Shown here: in pieces, positions 1 through 9,558 of the stretch | Layout of the letters: each line of letters begins with the position of its first letter | Position numbering within the stretch: the first letter of the stretch is position 1 | Assembly: GCA_928721915.1 (NCBI GenBank) | Contig: CAKMVZ010000006.1 | Location: 158,441-222,440, forward strand | Direction: 5' to 3' | Source: an uncultured Clostridia bacterium | GTDB taxonomy: Bacteria; Bacillota; Clostridia; TANB77; CAG-508 | DNA length: 64,000 nucleotides | The notes under the pieces: model-generated | Database searches by the model: none | What the model was told of the DNA's origin: nothing | What the model saw: the letters and a program-made list of their open reading frames with translations, nothing else | Made by a program: the position numbers and the translations under genes

Positions 1-1318
1 TATGAATCTCCAAAATGGATGGGAAAATGTCCAGCTTGTAATGAGTGGAATACTTTTTATGAAGAAAAAGATGTTACAAAAAGTGGAACAAAAGAAAAGA
101 AAAAAGAGTTATCTCAAGCTATTCAATTAAATAAAGTTGAAAAAAAGGAATCTTTAAGAATTAAAACTGGAATAGAGGAACTAGATAGAGTTTTAGGTGG
201 AGGATTTGTGGCAGGTTCACTTACTCTTTTAGGTGGAGAACCAGGAATTGGAAAATCAACACTTATTTTACAAATTTGTGACAATATAAAAGTTGATGGA
301 AAAATTTTATATATATCAGGAGAAGAGTCAGCAGAGCAAATAAAAATTAGGGCTGATAGATTAAATGTAAATAAAGATAACATAATGTTTTTATCAGAAA
401 CAGATATTGAATTAGTAGAAAATCAAATTGAAAAAATTGAACCTGAATTTGTTATAATAGATTCAATTCAAACAATGTATTCTGATGAGATAACATCAGC
501 TGCTGGCAGTGTTTCACAAGTAAGGGAAATAACTGCTAGAATTATGAAAATGTGTAAGCAAAACTCTATTACTACTATAATTATAGGACATGTAACAAAA
601 GAAGGAAATATTGCAGGTCCAAGAGTTTTAGAGCATATGGTAGATACAGTTTTATATTTAGAAGGAGAAAGATATTTTTCTTATAGAATTTTAAGAGGCG
701 TAAAAAATAGATTTGGTTCTACAAATGAAATTGGAATGTTTGAAATGGAAGATGAAGGATTAAAAGAAATTAAAGATCCTTCTAAAATTCTAATATCTGA
801 AGATGAAAGTGAAAATTGTAGTGGAACAGCTGTAGTTGTAAGTATTGAAGGAACAAGACCACTTTTAGTTGAGCTTCAAGCTTTAGTAACACAAAGCTTT
901 TTTGGAATGCCAAGAAGAAATGCAATAGGAATTGATTACAATAGACTTACATTACTTTCAGCAGTTTTAGAAAAAAAAGCAGGAATTAGTTTGGGAAATC
1001 AAGATATTTATTTAAATGTTGTAGGTGGAATAAAAATTAATGAACCAGCATTAGATTTAGGAATTTGTTTAAGTATAGTTTCTAGCTATAAGAATATTCC
1101 AATTGATAGAAAAACAGCTGTAATTGGTGAAGTAGGGCTTACTCGGAGAAATTAGAAATATAAACATGATTGATAAAAGAATTAAAGAAGTAGAAAAACT
1201 TGGATATAAAAGAGTTTTAATTCCGGAAAGTAATAAAAAACTATTGAAAAATGATTTTAGATTAGATATAATAGGCGTGAAAAATATTATAGAAGCAATA
1301 AAATTTTTAAAGTTATAA
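1..1318 (+). CDS. radA: DNA repair protein RadA (5' partial, one CGG frameshift)
   Basis: RadA/Sms is a RecA-like ATPase that helps process recombination intermediates. The window opens inside the gene: the first codons read YESPKWMGKCPAC, which is part of the N-terminal zinc-finger region. The Walker A motif GGEPGIGKST starts near visible residue 78 and the RadA motif KNRFGST near residue 236; a Lon-like C-terminal domain follows. The frame breaks at 1144, where an extra C precedes the Gly codon of GEVGLT-G-EIRNI. Skipping that C gives 438 visible residues ending at 1318, close to the normal RadA length. Without skipping, translation ends at 1155. Identification is secure; the N-terminus lies outside the window. 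Confidence 0.95.
1144..1144 (+). other. CGG +1 frameshift site 1 (radA)
   Basis: An extra C follows codon ACT and precedes Gly codon GGA. Skipping it restores the conserved RadA motif GEVGLTGE. Zero-frame reading is CGG AGA AAT TAG. Confidence 0.88.
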
Positions 1319-1349
1319 TTTTAGCTTAAAATTAGGAAGGAAATGGAAA

Positions 1350-2219
1350 ATGAAAAACAGATTAAAAATTTTTATATTAAGTATATTAATAATTGCTGTA
1401 GTTGCAGGTATTGTTTTTTTATGTGTTAATGCTGTAAGAAGTATTTCATATAATAAAAACGCAAAAAATCCAGTAGTTACATTATCTATTGAAGGATATG
1501 GAGATGTTAAAATAGAACTTTATCCAGATTATGCTCCAAATACAGTTTCACATATTGTAAATCTTGTACAAAAAGGTTTTTATAATGGAAAATTATTTTA
1601 TGGAACTGATGGAACAGCTGTAAATGCAGGTATGGTTTTAAAGGAAAATACCGAAGAACAAAATACTACAGAAGAAGCTTCTACTGAAGAGGTTTTAGAA
1701 CCTGTAGAAGATGAATTAATGGCAAGTTATTATGATTCTTCTATTGAAGCAAATTCAGAAAATGATTATAAAATATCAATTAGTGGAGAATTTGTTGCAA
1801 ATGATTTTGATGAAAATACTTTAAGATTTGAATATGGTACAGTTGGATTATACAGAAATGATTATGACGGATATGGAACAGATTTAAGTAATTATAGTTA
1901 TAATTCAGGAACTTCTTTATTTTTTATTTTGACAGAAGAGGATAGTAATTTAAATGGAATGTATACTGCATTTGGAAAAGTAACTAGTGGAATGGATATT
2001 ATAGAAAAAATAAATTCTTTGCCAACTAAAGAAAGTGAAGAATCAGAAGAAACAACAAATAATATTAAATATTTTGATGGAAATTATCCAGTTATAACTT
2101 CAGCTACAGTTGAAACTTATGGTGTAAATTATAAAGTGCCAGAATATATGGAAGCTTTTGATTATAATTCATATATTTCAAATTTATTACTTCAATATTA
2201 TTCATCATCAAATAACTAA
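1350..2219 (+). CDS. Membrane-anchored cyclophilin-type peptidyl-prolyl isomerase
   Basis: This 289-residue protein has an N-terminal membrane segment (about residues 8-28) followed by a cyclophilin-like domain. The motif VTLSIEGYGDVKIELYPDYAPNT matches the family start, shown here in part (VKIELYPDYAPNTV), and the later AFGKVTSGMDIIEKI matches the family end. Cyclophilins catalyse proline cis-trans isomerisation; the anchor puts this one outside the membrane, where it could help secreted proteins fold. An acidic Glu/Thr-rich insert interrupts the domain around residues 100-130. Start ATG 1350 follows AGGAAGG. It sits between radA and a prepilin-like gene. It contains no CGG site. Whether the catalytic arginine is kept is unclear. 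Confidence 0.8.
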   Translation: MKNRLKIFILSILIIAVVAGIVFLCVNAVRSISYNKNAKNPVVTLSIEGYGDVKIELYPDYAPNTVSHIVNLVQKGFYNGKLFYGTDGTAVNAGMVLKENTEEQNTTEEASTEEVLEPVEDELMASYYDSSIEANSENDYKISISGEFVANDFDENTLRFEYGTVGLYRNDYDGYGTDLSNYSYNSGTSLFFILTEEDSNLNGMYTAFGKVTSGMDIIEKINSLPTKESEESEETTNNIKYFDGNYPVITSATVETYGVNYKVPEYMEAFDYNSYISNLLLQYYSSSNN

Positions 2220-2255
2220 AGAAAAGCCTTTAAAAGAGAAAGGATGGGTAAAATA

Positions 2256-3105
2256 ATGAGAAATCAAAGAGGAGTTACAGTAGTTTCTCTAATTGTTACT
2301 GTAATTGTTATGCTAATTATAGCGTCAATTACTGTATCATCAAGTATTAGCTCATATAAAACAATGAAATATCAAACATTTAAATCAGAGCTTGAAGAAA
2401 TTCAAAATACTGTTAATGAAACATGTGAAAATTATTCTTTAGAAAAAGAATTAAATAATAGTCTAACATATTCTGATTATTTTACTAATAAATTTGGAAG
2501 CAGTCCAAAACTTATTGGAGAAGCTGTTTCTGAAGAAGGAGTTTCAGAGTTAGTTGCTTTATATGCTGTTTTAACAACAGATAGTAAATCTATATATTAT
2601 TTTAATAAAGATGATATAAAAACATATTTTGGATTAGAAGTAACTTTAAAAGCTGTTTTGGTAGATTTTTCAACAAGATATATATATTCAGTAGAAGGAT
2701 GCGTAGATCCTACAGATGATAGTAAAACTTATTATACTCTTTCTGAAATGAGTGGAGAAACAAATATATATGTAAATGAAACTTCATCAGAGTCAGCAAC
2801 AACTGGATTAACAGCTACTAATAACCATTCTAATACATTATATACTTCTCGGAGATACAAAACTTTTAAAGGTAACATTAACTTTTAAAAGAAATTCTAC
2901 AGGAATAAAATATCCAATGAAAAATGCATATTATAGCAAAGATAATGGAAATACATATGTTCAAGTTGATTATTTAGGTGATTGCAAATATTCAGATGAT
3001 GGAGAATCTGTTAGTTTTGTAATATATGATGCAGGAACTTATAATTTTTATGCAGAGGATACTTCTGGAATTGCAACCCAACCAATAACTGTAACATACA
3101 AATGA
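2256..3105 (+). CDS. Prepilin-like secreted protein (one CGG frameshift)
   Basis: The N-terminus MRNQRGVTVVSLIVTVIVML has the arrangement of a class III (type IV pilin-like) signal: a short basic leader, Gly, then a hydrophobic helix starting VTVVSLI. ATG 2256 is preferred over ATG 2244, which abuts the AAAGGA ribosome site. An extra C at 2850 breaks the frame; skipping it fuses the two halves into 282 residues and joins TTSGDTKLLKVTLTF to a C-terminal beta-rich part resembling an extracellular Ig-like module (YYSKDNGNTYVQVDY). The role is probably surface or pilus-like; the exact function is unknown. A terminator follows. Confidence 0.7.
2850..2850 (+). other. CGG +1 frameshift site 2 (prepilin-like gene)
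   Basis: An extra C follows codon TCT and precedes GGA (TS-G-DTK). Zero-frame translation stops at 2888. The downstream frame, 2851-3105, continues a beta-rich domain and needs the shift. Confidence 0.8.
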
Positions 3106-3118
3106 AAATAGGAGTTTA

Positions 3119-3162
3119 AAGAGGCATAGCTTAAAAATAAATTTTTGCATGCCTCTTTTTAT
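3119..3162 (+). terminator. Rho-independent terminator
   Basis: The arms AGAGGCAT and ATGCCTCT flank an AT-rich loop and are followed by TTTTTAT. It separates the prepilin-like gene from the WG-repeat gene. Confidence 0.8.
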
Positions 3163-3184
3163 AAAAAATTAAAAGGAGAAAAAC

Positions 3185-4914
3185 ATGGCAAATATTAGTA
3201 ATTTTCTAAAAGATAAAATGAAATATATAATTTTAGCAATATTTTTGATAGTTATAGTTGTTATTATTTTATTAATACAAAATAAAAGTACAAGTGAAAT
3301 AGATGTTTATAAAGATATAAAATATAACTATTTTGTTATGTATTCTAAAGAAAATAAAGTTGGTGTTATAGATCAAAAAGGTAATATTATACTTGAACCT
3401 AATTATATAGATGTATATATTCCAAACCCTGAAAAAGATGTATTTTTTTGCTATTCATCTGATATTGAATATGTAATTTTAAATTCAAAAGGTGAAAAAT
3501 TATTTGAAAATTATGAAGATGTATCATGTATTCAAACATCTGAAGATAGTTTAGATTTTGAAAAATATGTTTTAAGATTTAAGAAGGATGGAAAATATGG
3601 TTTAATAGATTTTGACGGAAATATAGTCTTAGAAGCAAGCTATGATAGCTTAGAAAGTTTAAATTATAAACCAGGAGAAATTTTAGTAAAAAAAGATGGA
3701 AAATATGGTGTTGTATCATCAAATGGTGAAATAAAAATAAAAATAGAATATGATTCAATTTCTGGTGATGAATTTTATCAGGAAAGTAATAGCTATAATG
3801 ATACAGGATATATTGTTGGAAATAAAATGGATGCAGGTTATTTATATGGATATTTAAATAGTAAGCGGTAAAAAAGTTTTAGACATAAATTTTGAAAGTA
3901 TAACTAGGGTTTTGAAATATGATGATAGTTCAAGTTATTTAATAGTTATGAACAATGGAAAAATGGGAGTATATAAAGATGATAAAGAACTAATAGAACA
4001 AAATTATCAAAATATTATTTATTCTGAAAATTCTAATATATTTGTTGTTAGAAGAAATTCAAATTATGGTATTTTTAGTACAAATGGAGATGAAATTTTA
4101 GGAGTAAAATATTCAGAATATTCTTTAGCCGGTGATTATATTTCAGTTGAATTAAGTGATGATACAAAAGAACTTTATGATGTAAATGGAAATAAAATAA
4201 GTAATTTAGATTATATAAGTATTGAATCAGCAGGAAATACTGGAGCATATATTGCTATTGATTCTAATGGATATTATAGTTTAATTACTCGGAGAAGAAA
4301 CTATATCAAATAATTATACATATATTTCATATGCTTTTGAAAATTATTTTATATTTAAAAATGAAGATGAATTATATGGCTTGATAAATATTTATAGCGG
4401 TGTAAAACTAGAACCTGAATATATTTCAATGTTAGTAGTTGATGGAAAGAATTCAATTGTTGCAGTAAAACAAGATGGAACTACAGATGTTTATTCAAAT
4501 AAAATTGAAAAAGTAATTTCTATGAGTAATGCAATAATTGAAAATATTAATGAAAATTACTCAAGGATTTATAATTATTCTGAAATTAAATATATAAATA
4601 AAAATGGTGAGATTGTTCAAAATACAGAAGTTTACGAAAACTATGATTTATATGCATATGAAGAAAATGGAAAATGGGGTTTTAAATCAAAAAATGGAAA
4701 AACTGTTGTAAATCCAGAATATGATTTTGTAACAGAATTAAATGAGTATGGTTTTGCTGGTATTTTAAAAGACGGAAAATGGGGAGTAATTGATGCAAAT
4801 GGTAAAAAAGTTGTGGACTGTGAATATGAGATAGAAACATATTATTTACCTGATTTTGTTGGAAAATATTTATTAGAATTAACAAATATTTATTATTGTA
4901 GAGAAATAAATTAA
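3185..4914 (+). CDS. WG-repeat protein with N-terminal membrane anchor (two CGG frameshifts)
   Basis: One transmembrane segment (about residues 14-32) is followed by many degenerate WG repeats: units such as KVGVIDQKGNIILEPNY, KYGLIDFDGNIVLEASY and KWGFKSKNGKTVVNPEY recur about every 50-60 residues. WG-repeat proteins are usually extracellular repeat proteins of unknown binding role. Skipping the extra C at 3866 and at 4290 gives one 575-residue protein; without it the gene falls into three pieces. Both sites fall inside repeat units (SK-G-KKVLD and IT-G-EETI). ATG 3185 follows AAAAGGAG. The next gene starts 15 bases later, so the two are probably co-transcribed. Confidence 0.82.
3866..3866 (+). 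other. CGG +1 frameshift site 3 (WG-repeat gene)
   Basis: An extra C follows AAG and precedes GGT. Zero-frame reading is CGG TAA, an immediate stop, so the C-terminal two thirds depend on the shift. Confidence 0.84.
4290..4290 (+). other. CGG +1 frameshift site 4 (WG-repeat gene)
   Basis: An extra C follows ACT and precedes GGA (SLIT-G-EET). Zero-frame translation stops at 4313. Confidence 0.84.
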
Positions 4915-4929
4915 AAGGAGAACTGAAAT

Positions 4930-5524
4930 ATGAATAATGAGATTACTTTAAAAGTAAAAGGAAGTATGGAAGATTTTTGTAAAACTCTTGAAAGTAAAGG
5001 GTTTATATCTATTGAAAAGTTTTTATTACATGATAGATATTTTATTCCTAAAAACTTAAATTTGAAGAATTTAAGTTTAAGAGAAATTTTGTCTTATGCA
5101 ATTCTTTTAAGAAAAATAGTTGAATATAATCCATATAAAGAAATTTATAAATTTACATTTAAAAATAAAGATATAAATGAGAGTCGGAGAAATATTATCA
5201 CAAAAAAGTTTTAATGTTGAAATAAAAAATGAAAAAAGTGGAAAAGAGTTTTTAGAAGCTATTGGGTATAAAGAAATAATGGAAATTAAGGATAATAATA
5301 TTGTATATGGCAAAAATAATTTTCAAATAGCTACAAAGAATATTGAAAATGGCGAAAATTTAATTGAGATTGAGATAGATGAAAATGATGAAAGATATAA
5401 TAATATAGATAAAATAAAAGAAAAACTAATAAGTTTTAATTTACCTTTATATATGGACGATTTTTTTGTAAAAAAAGCAGAAATAGAATTAGAAAAGAAA
5501 TTAAAAAATAAAATATTTATTTAA
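4930..5524 (+). CDS. CYTH-like (class IV adenylyl cyclase/triphosphatase fold) protein, one CGG frameshift
   Basis: The N-terminus NNEITLKVKGSMEDF has the E-x-E/K-x-K pattern of CYTH-domain proteins, and charged beta strands such as LIEIEIDEND and YKFTFKNKD follow. CYTH enzymes act on nucleoside triphosphates or inorganic triphosphate; the substrate cannot be told here. The extra C at 5185 splits the gene; skipping it gives 197 residues, a normal CYTH length. ATG 4930 follows AAAAGGAG, 15 bases after the WG-repeat gene. A strong terminator follows. The family call is moderate because several acidic metal ligands are hard to place. Confidence 0.6.
5185..5185 (+). other. CGG +1 frameshift site 5 (CYTH-like gene)
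   Basis: An extra C follows AGT and precedes GGA (NES-G-EIL). Zero-frame translation stops at 5214. Confidence 0.8.
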
Positions 5525-5538
5525 ATGTTTTATTTTTA

Positions 5539-5588
5539 GACTGCTAAACAAAGTATGTAAAAATATTTTGTTTAACAGTCTTTTCTTT
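5539..5588 (+). terminator. Rho-independent terminator
   Basis: GACTG(C)TAAACAAA pairs with TTTGTTTAACAGTC and is followed by TTTTCTTT. Confidence 0.85.
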
Positions 5589-5706
5589 AGATTTATTTTT
5601 TGATTTTAAGTTTTTTTATTATTTGGAAAAACTTTAAAAAATATATCTTATATTTATTAAATTATATTAATTTTAGGAATTTACAAGGGTTTTAGGAAAA
5701 AAAGTA

Positions 5707-5735
5707 TTTACAAGTTTTACATAATGTGTTATAAT
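5707..5735 (+). promoter_or_regulatory. Sigma-A promoter of lysR-type gene
   Basis: TTTACA and TATAAT are separated by 17 bases, 22 bases upstream of the start codon. Confidence 0.7.
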
Positions 5736-5757
5736 CCATATTATTGGAGGACGTGTG

Positions 5758-6639
5758 ATGCTTGACATAAATCTTAATTTATACAGGATTTTCTGTGTTG
5801 TTGCACAATCTAAGAGTTATAGTGATGCTGCAGATAAATTACATCTTTCAGTTCCTTCTATTAGTGTAAGTATAAATAAATTAGAAAGTTTATTAGATAC
5901 ACCCCTTTTTTATCGTGAAAAAGACGGTGTAAAGCTTACAGAAGAAGGGCAAGAACTCTTTAAGCAAGTAAGTAAAGGACTTAATTCATTAGATTTAGGT
6001 GAAAAACTTATTTTGCAAAAAAATGATTTAGAAAATGGAGAAATTTCTATTGGTTGCCAATCACATTTAGTTTCATTTTATTTAATGAATAAAATTGAAA
6101 AAGCAAAAAGAGATTATCCTGGTTTAAAAATTAATTTAATGAGCAATTCTGGAGCAAAGGACATGATTTCTATGCTTGAAAATCATGATATTGATTTTAT
6201 AATAGATACTGTTCCAGAGTATAATATGCAAAAAAATTTCACAATCGAAAAATTAAGCGAAATCCATAATGTTTTTATATCTAAAAATAAATTAGATATA
6301 AAAAATAAAAAAGATTTTGAAAAATTAGATTTTATTTTAAATTTTGATTATACTTTAACTCATAAAAATTTAATGGAAGTATTAGAAAAAAATAAAATAA
6401 AAATTACTCCTAAAATGCAATGTGAAATTACAGAAGTAAGAGTAGATGCTGTAAAAAGAAATTTAGGTGTAGGATATGTTATGAAAGAGGCAGTTCAAGA
6501 AGAGATAGATAAAGGAGATTTATTTGAGGTAAATGTACCAGGAACTGAGTTTCCTATTACTGATGTAAATCTTATATATATTAAAGACCAGTTAACAAAG
6601 GCTGATAAAAAATTTATAAAAAAATATTTAAAAAAATAA
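5758..6639 (+). CDS. LysR-family transcriptional regulator
   Basis: This 293-residue protein has an N-terminal winged HTH of the LysR type: LNLYRIFCVVAQSKSYSDAA, then LSVPSISVSINKLESLLDTPLF, given here in parts. A substrate-binding effector domain follows from about residue 90. LysR proteins regulate transcription in response to small molecules; the effector is unknown. ATG 5758 is preferred to GTG 5755 because GGAGG then sits 7 bases upstream. No target gene is divergent from it, so its regulon is not visible here. It is followed by two terminator hairpins. No CGG site. Confidence 0.9.
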   Translation: MLDINLNLYRIFCVVAQSKSYSDAADKLHLSVPSISVSINKLESLLDTPLFYREKDGVKLTEEGQELFKQVSKGLNSLDLGEKLILQKNDLENGEISIGCQSHLVSFYLMNKIEKAKRDYPGLKINLMSNSGAKDMISMLENHDIDFIIDTVPEYNMQKNFTIEKLSEIHNVFISKNKLDIKNKKDFEKLDFILNFDYTLTHKNLMEVLEKNKIKITPKMQCEITEVRVDAVKRNLGVGYVMKEAVQEEIDKGDLFEVNVPGTEFPITDVNLIYIKDQLTKADKKFIKKYLKK

Positions 6640-6651
6640 ATTTTAAAATTT

Positions 6652-6689
6652 GACAAAGTCACTTAAAAAAGTGTACTTTGTCTTTTTTT
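6652..6689 (+). terminator. Rho-independent terminator
   Basis: GACAAAGT and ACTTTGTC, with a further CACTT/AAGTG inner pairing, are followed by a T-run. It lies just after the lysR-type gene. Confidence 0.85.
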
Positions 6690-6704
6690 ATTAAAAAAAA
6701 TATT

Positions 6705-6738
6705 AAAAAAATCTCCATAAACACTAGGAGATTTTTTT
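6705..6738. terminator. Second terminator hairpin
   Basis: AAAATCTCC and GGAGATTTT flank a short loop with a T-run on the plus strand. The rest of 6740-7190 is very AT-rich and holds no gene that I can support, only the inverted repeat listed next. Confidence 0.65.
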
Positions 6739-7045
6739 ATTTTTACAATATTATAGAATTTTTTTAATTTTTTGAATTATTTTTTATTAGATTAATAAAC
6801 TTAAAATAAGTACTATATTAATAAAAAAATAATTATGGATAAGTAAATTTTAATATAGTTTAAATTAATTTACCGAGAAATTTTATAAAAAATTAAATAA
6901 AATATTTTTAAAAATCCTATAAATTTTAGGTATTTTTTTATTAGTATAAAATTTATTAAAAGTTTTTTTAAATTATTAATATTAGTTTGATTTTTGGTGA
7001 ATTTTACAAAAAACGTTGATAAATGTGCATTTTATTATATATTAA

Positions 7046-7085
7046 TTAAGCAATATATATTGGAAACACGATATATATTGTTTAA
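7046..7085. repeat. Inverted repeat upstream of radical SAM gene
   Basis: TTAAGCAATATATAT and ATATATATTGTTTAA flank a 10-base loop about 120 bases before the start codon. It could be an operator or an RNA hairpin; nothing in the sequence decides. Confidence 0.5.
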
Positions 7086-7205
7086 TTTTATTAAAGTCAG
7101 CTTTAAATTTTACTAATAGACAAATATTCTTAAGCGAAATATAATTTTATATGTAAATTATGTTAACTATAGTGTTAAAAATTTTAAAAAAGGATGTGTA
7201 TAAAA

Positions 7206-8396
7206 ATGAATAGAAGGAAAGTATGTTGGAAGATTACGTCTAAGTGTAATCAAAATTGCAAGTATTGTTTTAGAGTTTTAAATTCTGAAGAATTAACATA
7301 TGAGGAAAATAAAAGAATACTTATGAAATTAATAGATGAAGGAATTACAGATATTACTTGGAATGGCGGAGAGCCTTTAATGTATCCTCATTTATTTGAG
7401 TTATTAAAAGTTGCAAAAGAAAATGGTATAAAAAATAAAATAATAACTAATGGAAAATTACTTCTTAAATTTAAAGATTCAGGATTAATTGAAAACTATG
7501 TTGATAACCTAACAGTTTCACTAGATACCGTAAATGATAAAATCAACAAAGAATTAGGCGGAGATATTAATTATTTAAAAAGCATAAAAGATATTTTTGA
7601 ATTTACTAAAAATAAAGGTATTAATTTAAATATCAACACTGTTGTTAATAAGAAAAATGTAAATGAATTAAGTAATCTTGGAGAATTTTTAAATAACTAT
7701 CAAATTAATACTTGGAAACTTATAGAGTTTTCACCATTTAGAGAAAAAGCAAAAATAAATGAAGAAGAATTCAAAATAAGTAAACTTGATTTTAATAAAA
7801 CTAGATTTTTAGCTAATAGTTATAAAAATATAAGACATTTTGAATATAGAACAACAGAAGAGTTAGAAAAAAATAATTTAATTATTGTACCAAATGGAGA
7901 CATATTAAAAACTATAAATGGAAAAGATATAAAACTTGGAAATGTTCTTTATAATAATATAACAAGTTTTATGGATATTTTAGAAAAGAGGAATGATAAT
8001 ATGAATAAAATAAGAACATTAATTGCATATGATGATAAAGAATTTAAAGAAGAGATAGTTAATTTAATTAAAAATATTGAAGATGCTGAAATAGTTGGAA
8101 CTGCAGAAGATGGGGAAGAAACATATAAAAAAATTGTTTCTTTAAAACCTGAAATGGTTTTTGCTAAATTCGATTTAAAGAAAATGGACGGATTAGAAAT
8201 AATAAAAAAATCTAAAGAAAATTTAAATAAAACACCTATTTTTAACATAATTTCAAATAGAAATCTAGGAGAAAACTTAGAAGAAATGGTAAAAATTGCA
8301 GGTTCTAATTTAAATGCTTTAATTCAAGAAGAAGAGCCTTTAGAAAGTAGAGTAAAAGCAATCTATAAAGATTATATAGAATTTAAAAATCTTTAA
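7206..8396 (+). CDS. Radical SAM protein fused to a degenerate receiver domain
   Basis: Residues 1-260 form a radical SAM enzyme with the cluster motif CNQNCKYC near residue 14 and NGGEP near residue 56; such enzymes bind a [4Fe-4S] cluster and cleave S-adenosylmethionine. There is no obvious auxiliary-cluster cysteine motif and the substrate is unknown. From about residue 266 a receiver-like domain begins (NKIRTLIAYDDKEF), but the usual phosphoacceptor Asp is replaced by Lys (VFAK-FDLKKMDG), so it is probably not phosphorylated normally. ATG 7206 is chosen because AAAGGA lies about 12 bases upstream. An internal ribosome site and ATG at 8001 could also yield the receiver alone. It converges on a Spo0A-like gene. 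Confidence 0.75.
   Translation: MNRRKVCWKITSKCNQNCKYCFRVLNSEELTYEENKRILMKLIDEGITDITWNGGEPLMYPHLFELLKVAKENGIKNKIITNGKLLLKFKDSGLIENYVDNLTVSLDTVNDKINKELGGDINYLKSIKDIFEFTKNKGINLNINTVVNKKNVNELSNLGEFLNNYQINTWKLIEFSPFREKAKINEEEFKISKLDFNKTRFLANSYKNIRHFEYRTTEELEKNNLIIVPNGDILKTINGKDIKLGNVLYNNITSFMDILEKRNDNMNKIRTLIAYDDKEFKEEIVNLIKNIEDAEIVGTAEDGEETYKKIVSLKPEMVFAKFDLKKMDGLEIIKKSKENLNKTPIFNIISNRNLGENLEEMVKIAGSNLNALIQEEEPLESRVKAIYKDYIEFKNL
7987..8003 (+). promoter_or_regulatory. Internal ribosome site and start for the receiver domain
   Basis: AGAGGA at 7987-7992 lies 8 bases before ATG 8001, in frame with the upstream radical SAM part. The codons from 8001 read like the natural N-terminus of a Spo0A-type receiver (MNKIRTLIAYDD). 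This suggests either a gene fusion or two products from one frame. Confidence 0.5.
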
Positions 8397-8405
8397 ATTT
8401 AAGAA

Positions 8406-8453
8406 AATAGAAAAGCTTAAAGTTATACCAAATATACTTTAAGCTTTTCTATT
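8406..8453. terminator. Bidirectional terminator between convergent genes
   Basis: A perfect 18-bp stem (AATAGAAAAGCTTAAAGT and its complement) with a 12-base loop overlaps the 3' end of the minus-strand gene. Confidence 0.85.
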
Positions 8454-9164
8454 TTGTTTATGTAAATATGCAGTTATTATTTCTAAAAAATACTTTGGTG
8501 AAATATTTCTCATTGGATCAAATAAATTTATAAAAGATGATTGTGAAATAGTTTCTCTATAATTATTTATAGGTTTTAAAGCATTTCTAAAAGAAAATTT
8601 TACAGTTTTTTCACTTATATTAAATTTATAAGCAATAAGTTTTATGATATCATCTAAGTTGCCAAGTAAATATGGATAATAATAACATTGATGAATTGCC
8701 TCTATTAAATATTTAGTAGATGGCGAGTTTATATTAAATTTTAAATTTAATAAAAATAATTGAAGTTTTAAATCATCTAATTCTGGAATTTGTGAGTTTA
8801 AACAAATTCCTTCTACTGCGGATTTTAAATCTTTAAACTCAACTGGTTTAAATAAAATTTTATAAATTTTTTCAGTGTTTGAAACTGTAGATATTGGTTC
8901 AGCTTTGTAAGTTGTAAGAATAATATTGCAATTTTTACTGTCTTTTTTAGTAGAAGAAAGTTTATCTATTATTTTAGCACAACTTAAATCTGAAAGTTTT
9001 GTATCCATAATAAAAGCATTAGGATTTATTTCATTATAACTATTTATAGCTTTAAGTCCAGTATCAACACTTGTAACATTTAACTTTTTATTGTTTTGAG
9101 TCAAATAGTTGCAGTAGAGATTATTTTCAGTAGAGTCACTATTAGCGACTAAAACATTAAACAT
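8439..9164 (-). CDS. Spo0A-like response regulator paralogue
   Basis: This 241-residue protein has an N-terminal receiver (NVLVANSDSTENN; the conserved Asp is retained in FIMDTKLSDLS) and a C-terminal helical domain that resembles the Spo0A DNA-binding domain in layout (SEKTVKFSFRNALKPINNY occupies the recognition-helix position). It is much more diverged than the true Spo0A at 11610: one of the two acidic-pocket residues is missing and the linker is Lys/Asn-rich. It probably binds 0A-like DNA boxes. It converges on the radical SAM/pseudo-receiver gene and is divergent from the flavoprotein gene. No CGG site. Confidence 0.7.
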   Translation of the reverse strand: MFNVLVANSDSTENNLYCNYLTQNNKKLNVTSVDTGLKAINSYNEINPNAFIMDTKLSDLSCAKIIDKLSSTKKDSKNCNIILTTYKAEPISTVSNTEKIYKILFKPVEFKDLKSAVEGICLNSQIPELDDLKLQLFLLNLKFNINSPSTKYLIEAIHQCYYYPYLLGNLDDIIKLIAYKFNISEKTVKFSFRNALKPINNYRETISQSSFINLFDPMRNISPKYFLEIITAYLHKQNRKA

Positions 9165-9324
9165 AAAAATTCCCCCGATTTTTTTTTTACATCCTTTTTT
9201 TAAATCACACTTAAAAACTCGTTTAGAATTTTTATCTTTTGCAAAAATTATGTCAACATTATAGCACCGGTTTTAAATTTTTTCAATAGAAATTTAAAAA
9301 AAATCCGTGAAAAATCAACAATTT

Positions 9325-9351
9325 TTGACATTTTTTTGACACAAATTGACA
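9325..9351. promoter_or_regulatory. Three helically phased TTGACA direct repeats
   Basis: TTGACA occurs at 9325, 9336 and 9346, spaced 11 and 10 bases. On the other strand this reads TGTCAA three times, one base short of the Spo0A box TGTCGAA. The 394-base gap between the Spo0A-like gene and the flavoprotein gene holds nothing else that I can support. Confidence 0.5.
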
Positions 9352-9558
9352 CTTTTATTCCAAAGTTTATTAAAAGCAATATAATGCAAATGAAATTTGA
9401 AAAATAAAAATGTACATTGAAAATTAAATATTTGATTTCAAGCAATTAAGAATTCTTTTTAAAATTGGATTTACTTTTTTTATTTAACATGATAATATTA
9501 TAAAGTAGACATAAATGGATTTAAAAAAGCCTTAAACTTAAGAAAGGATTAAAAATAT

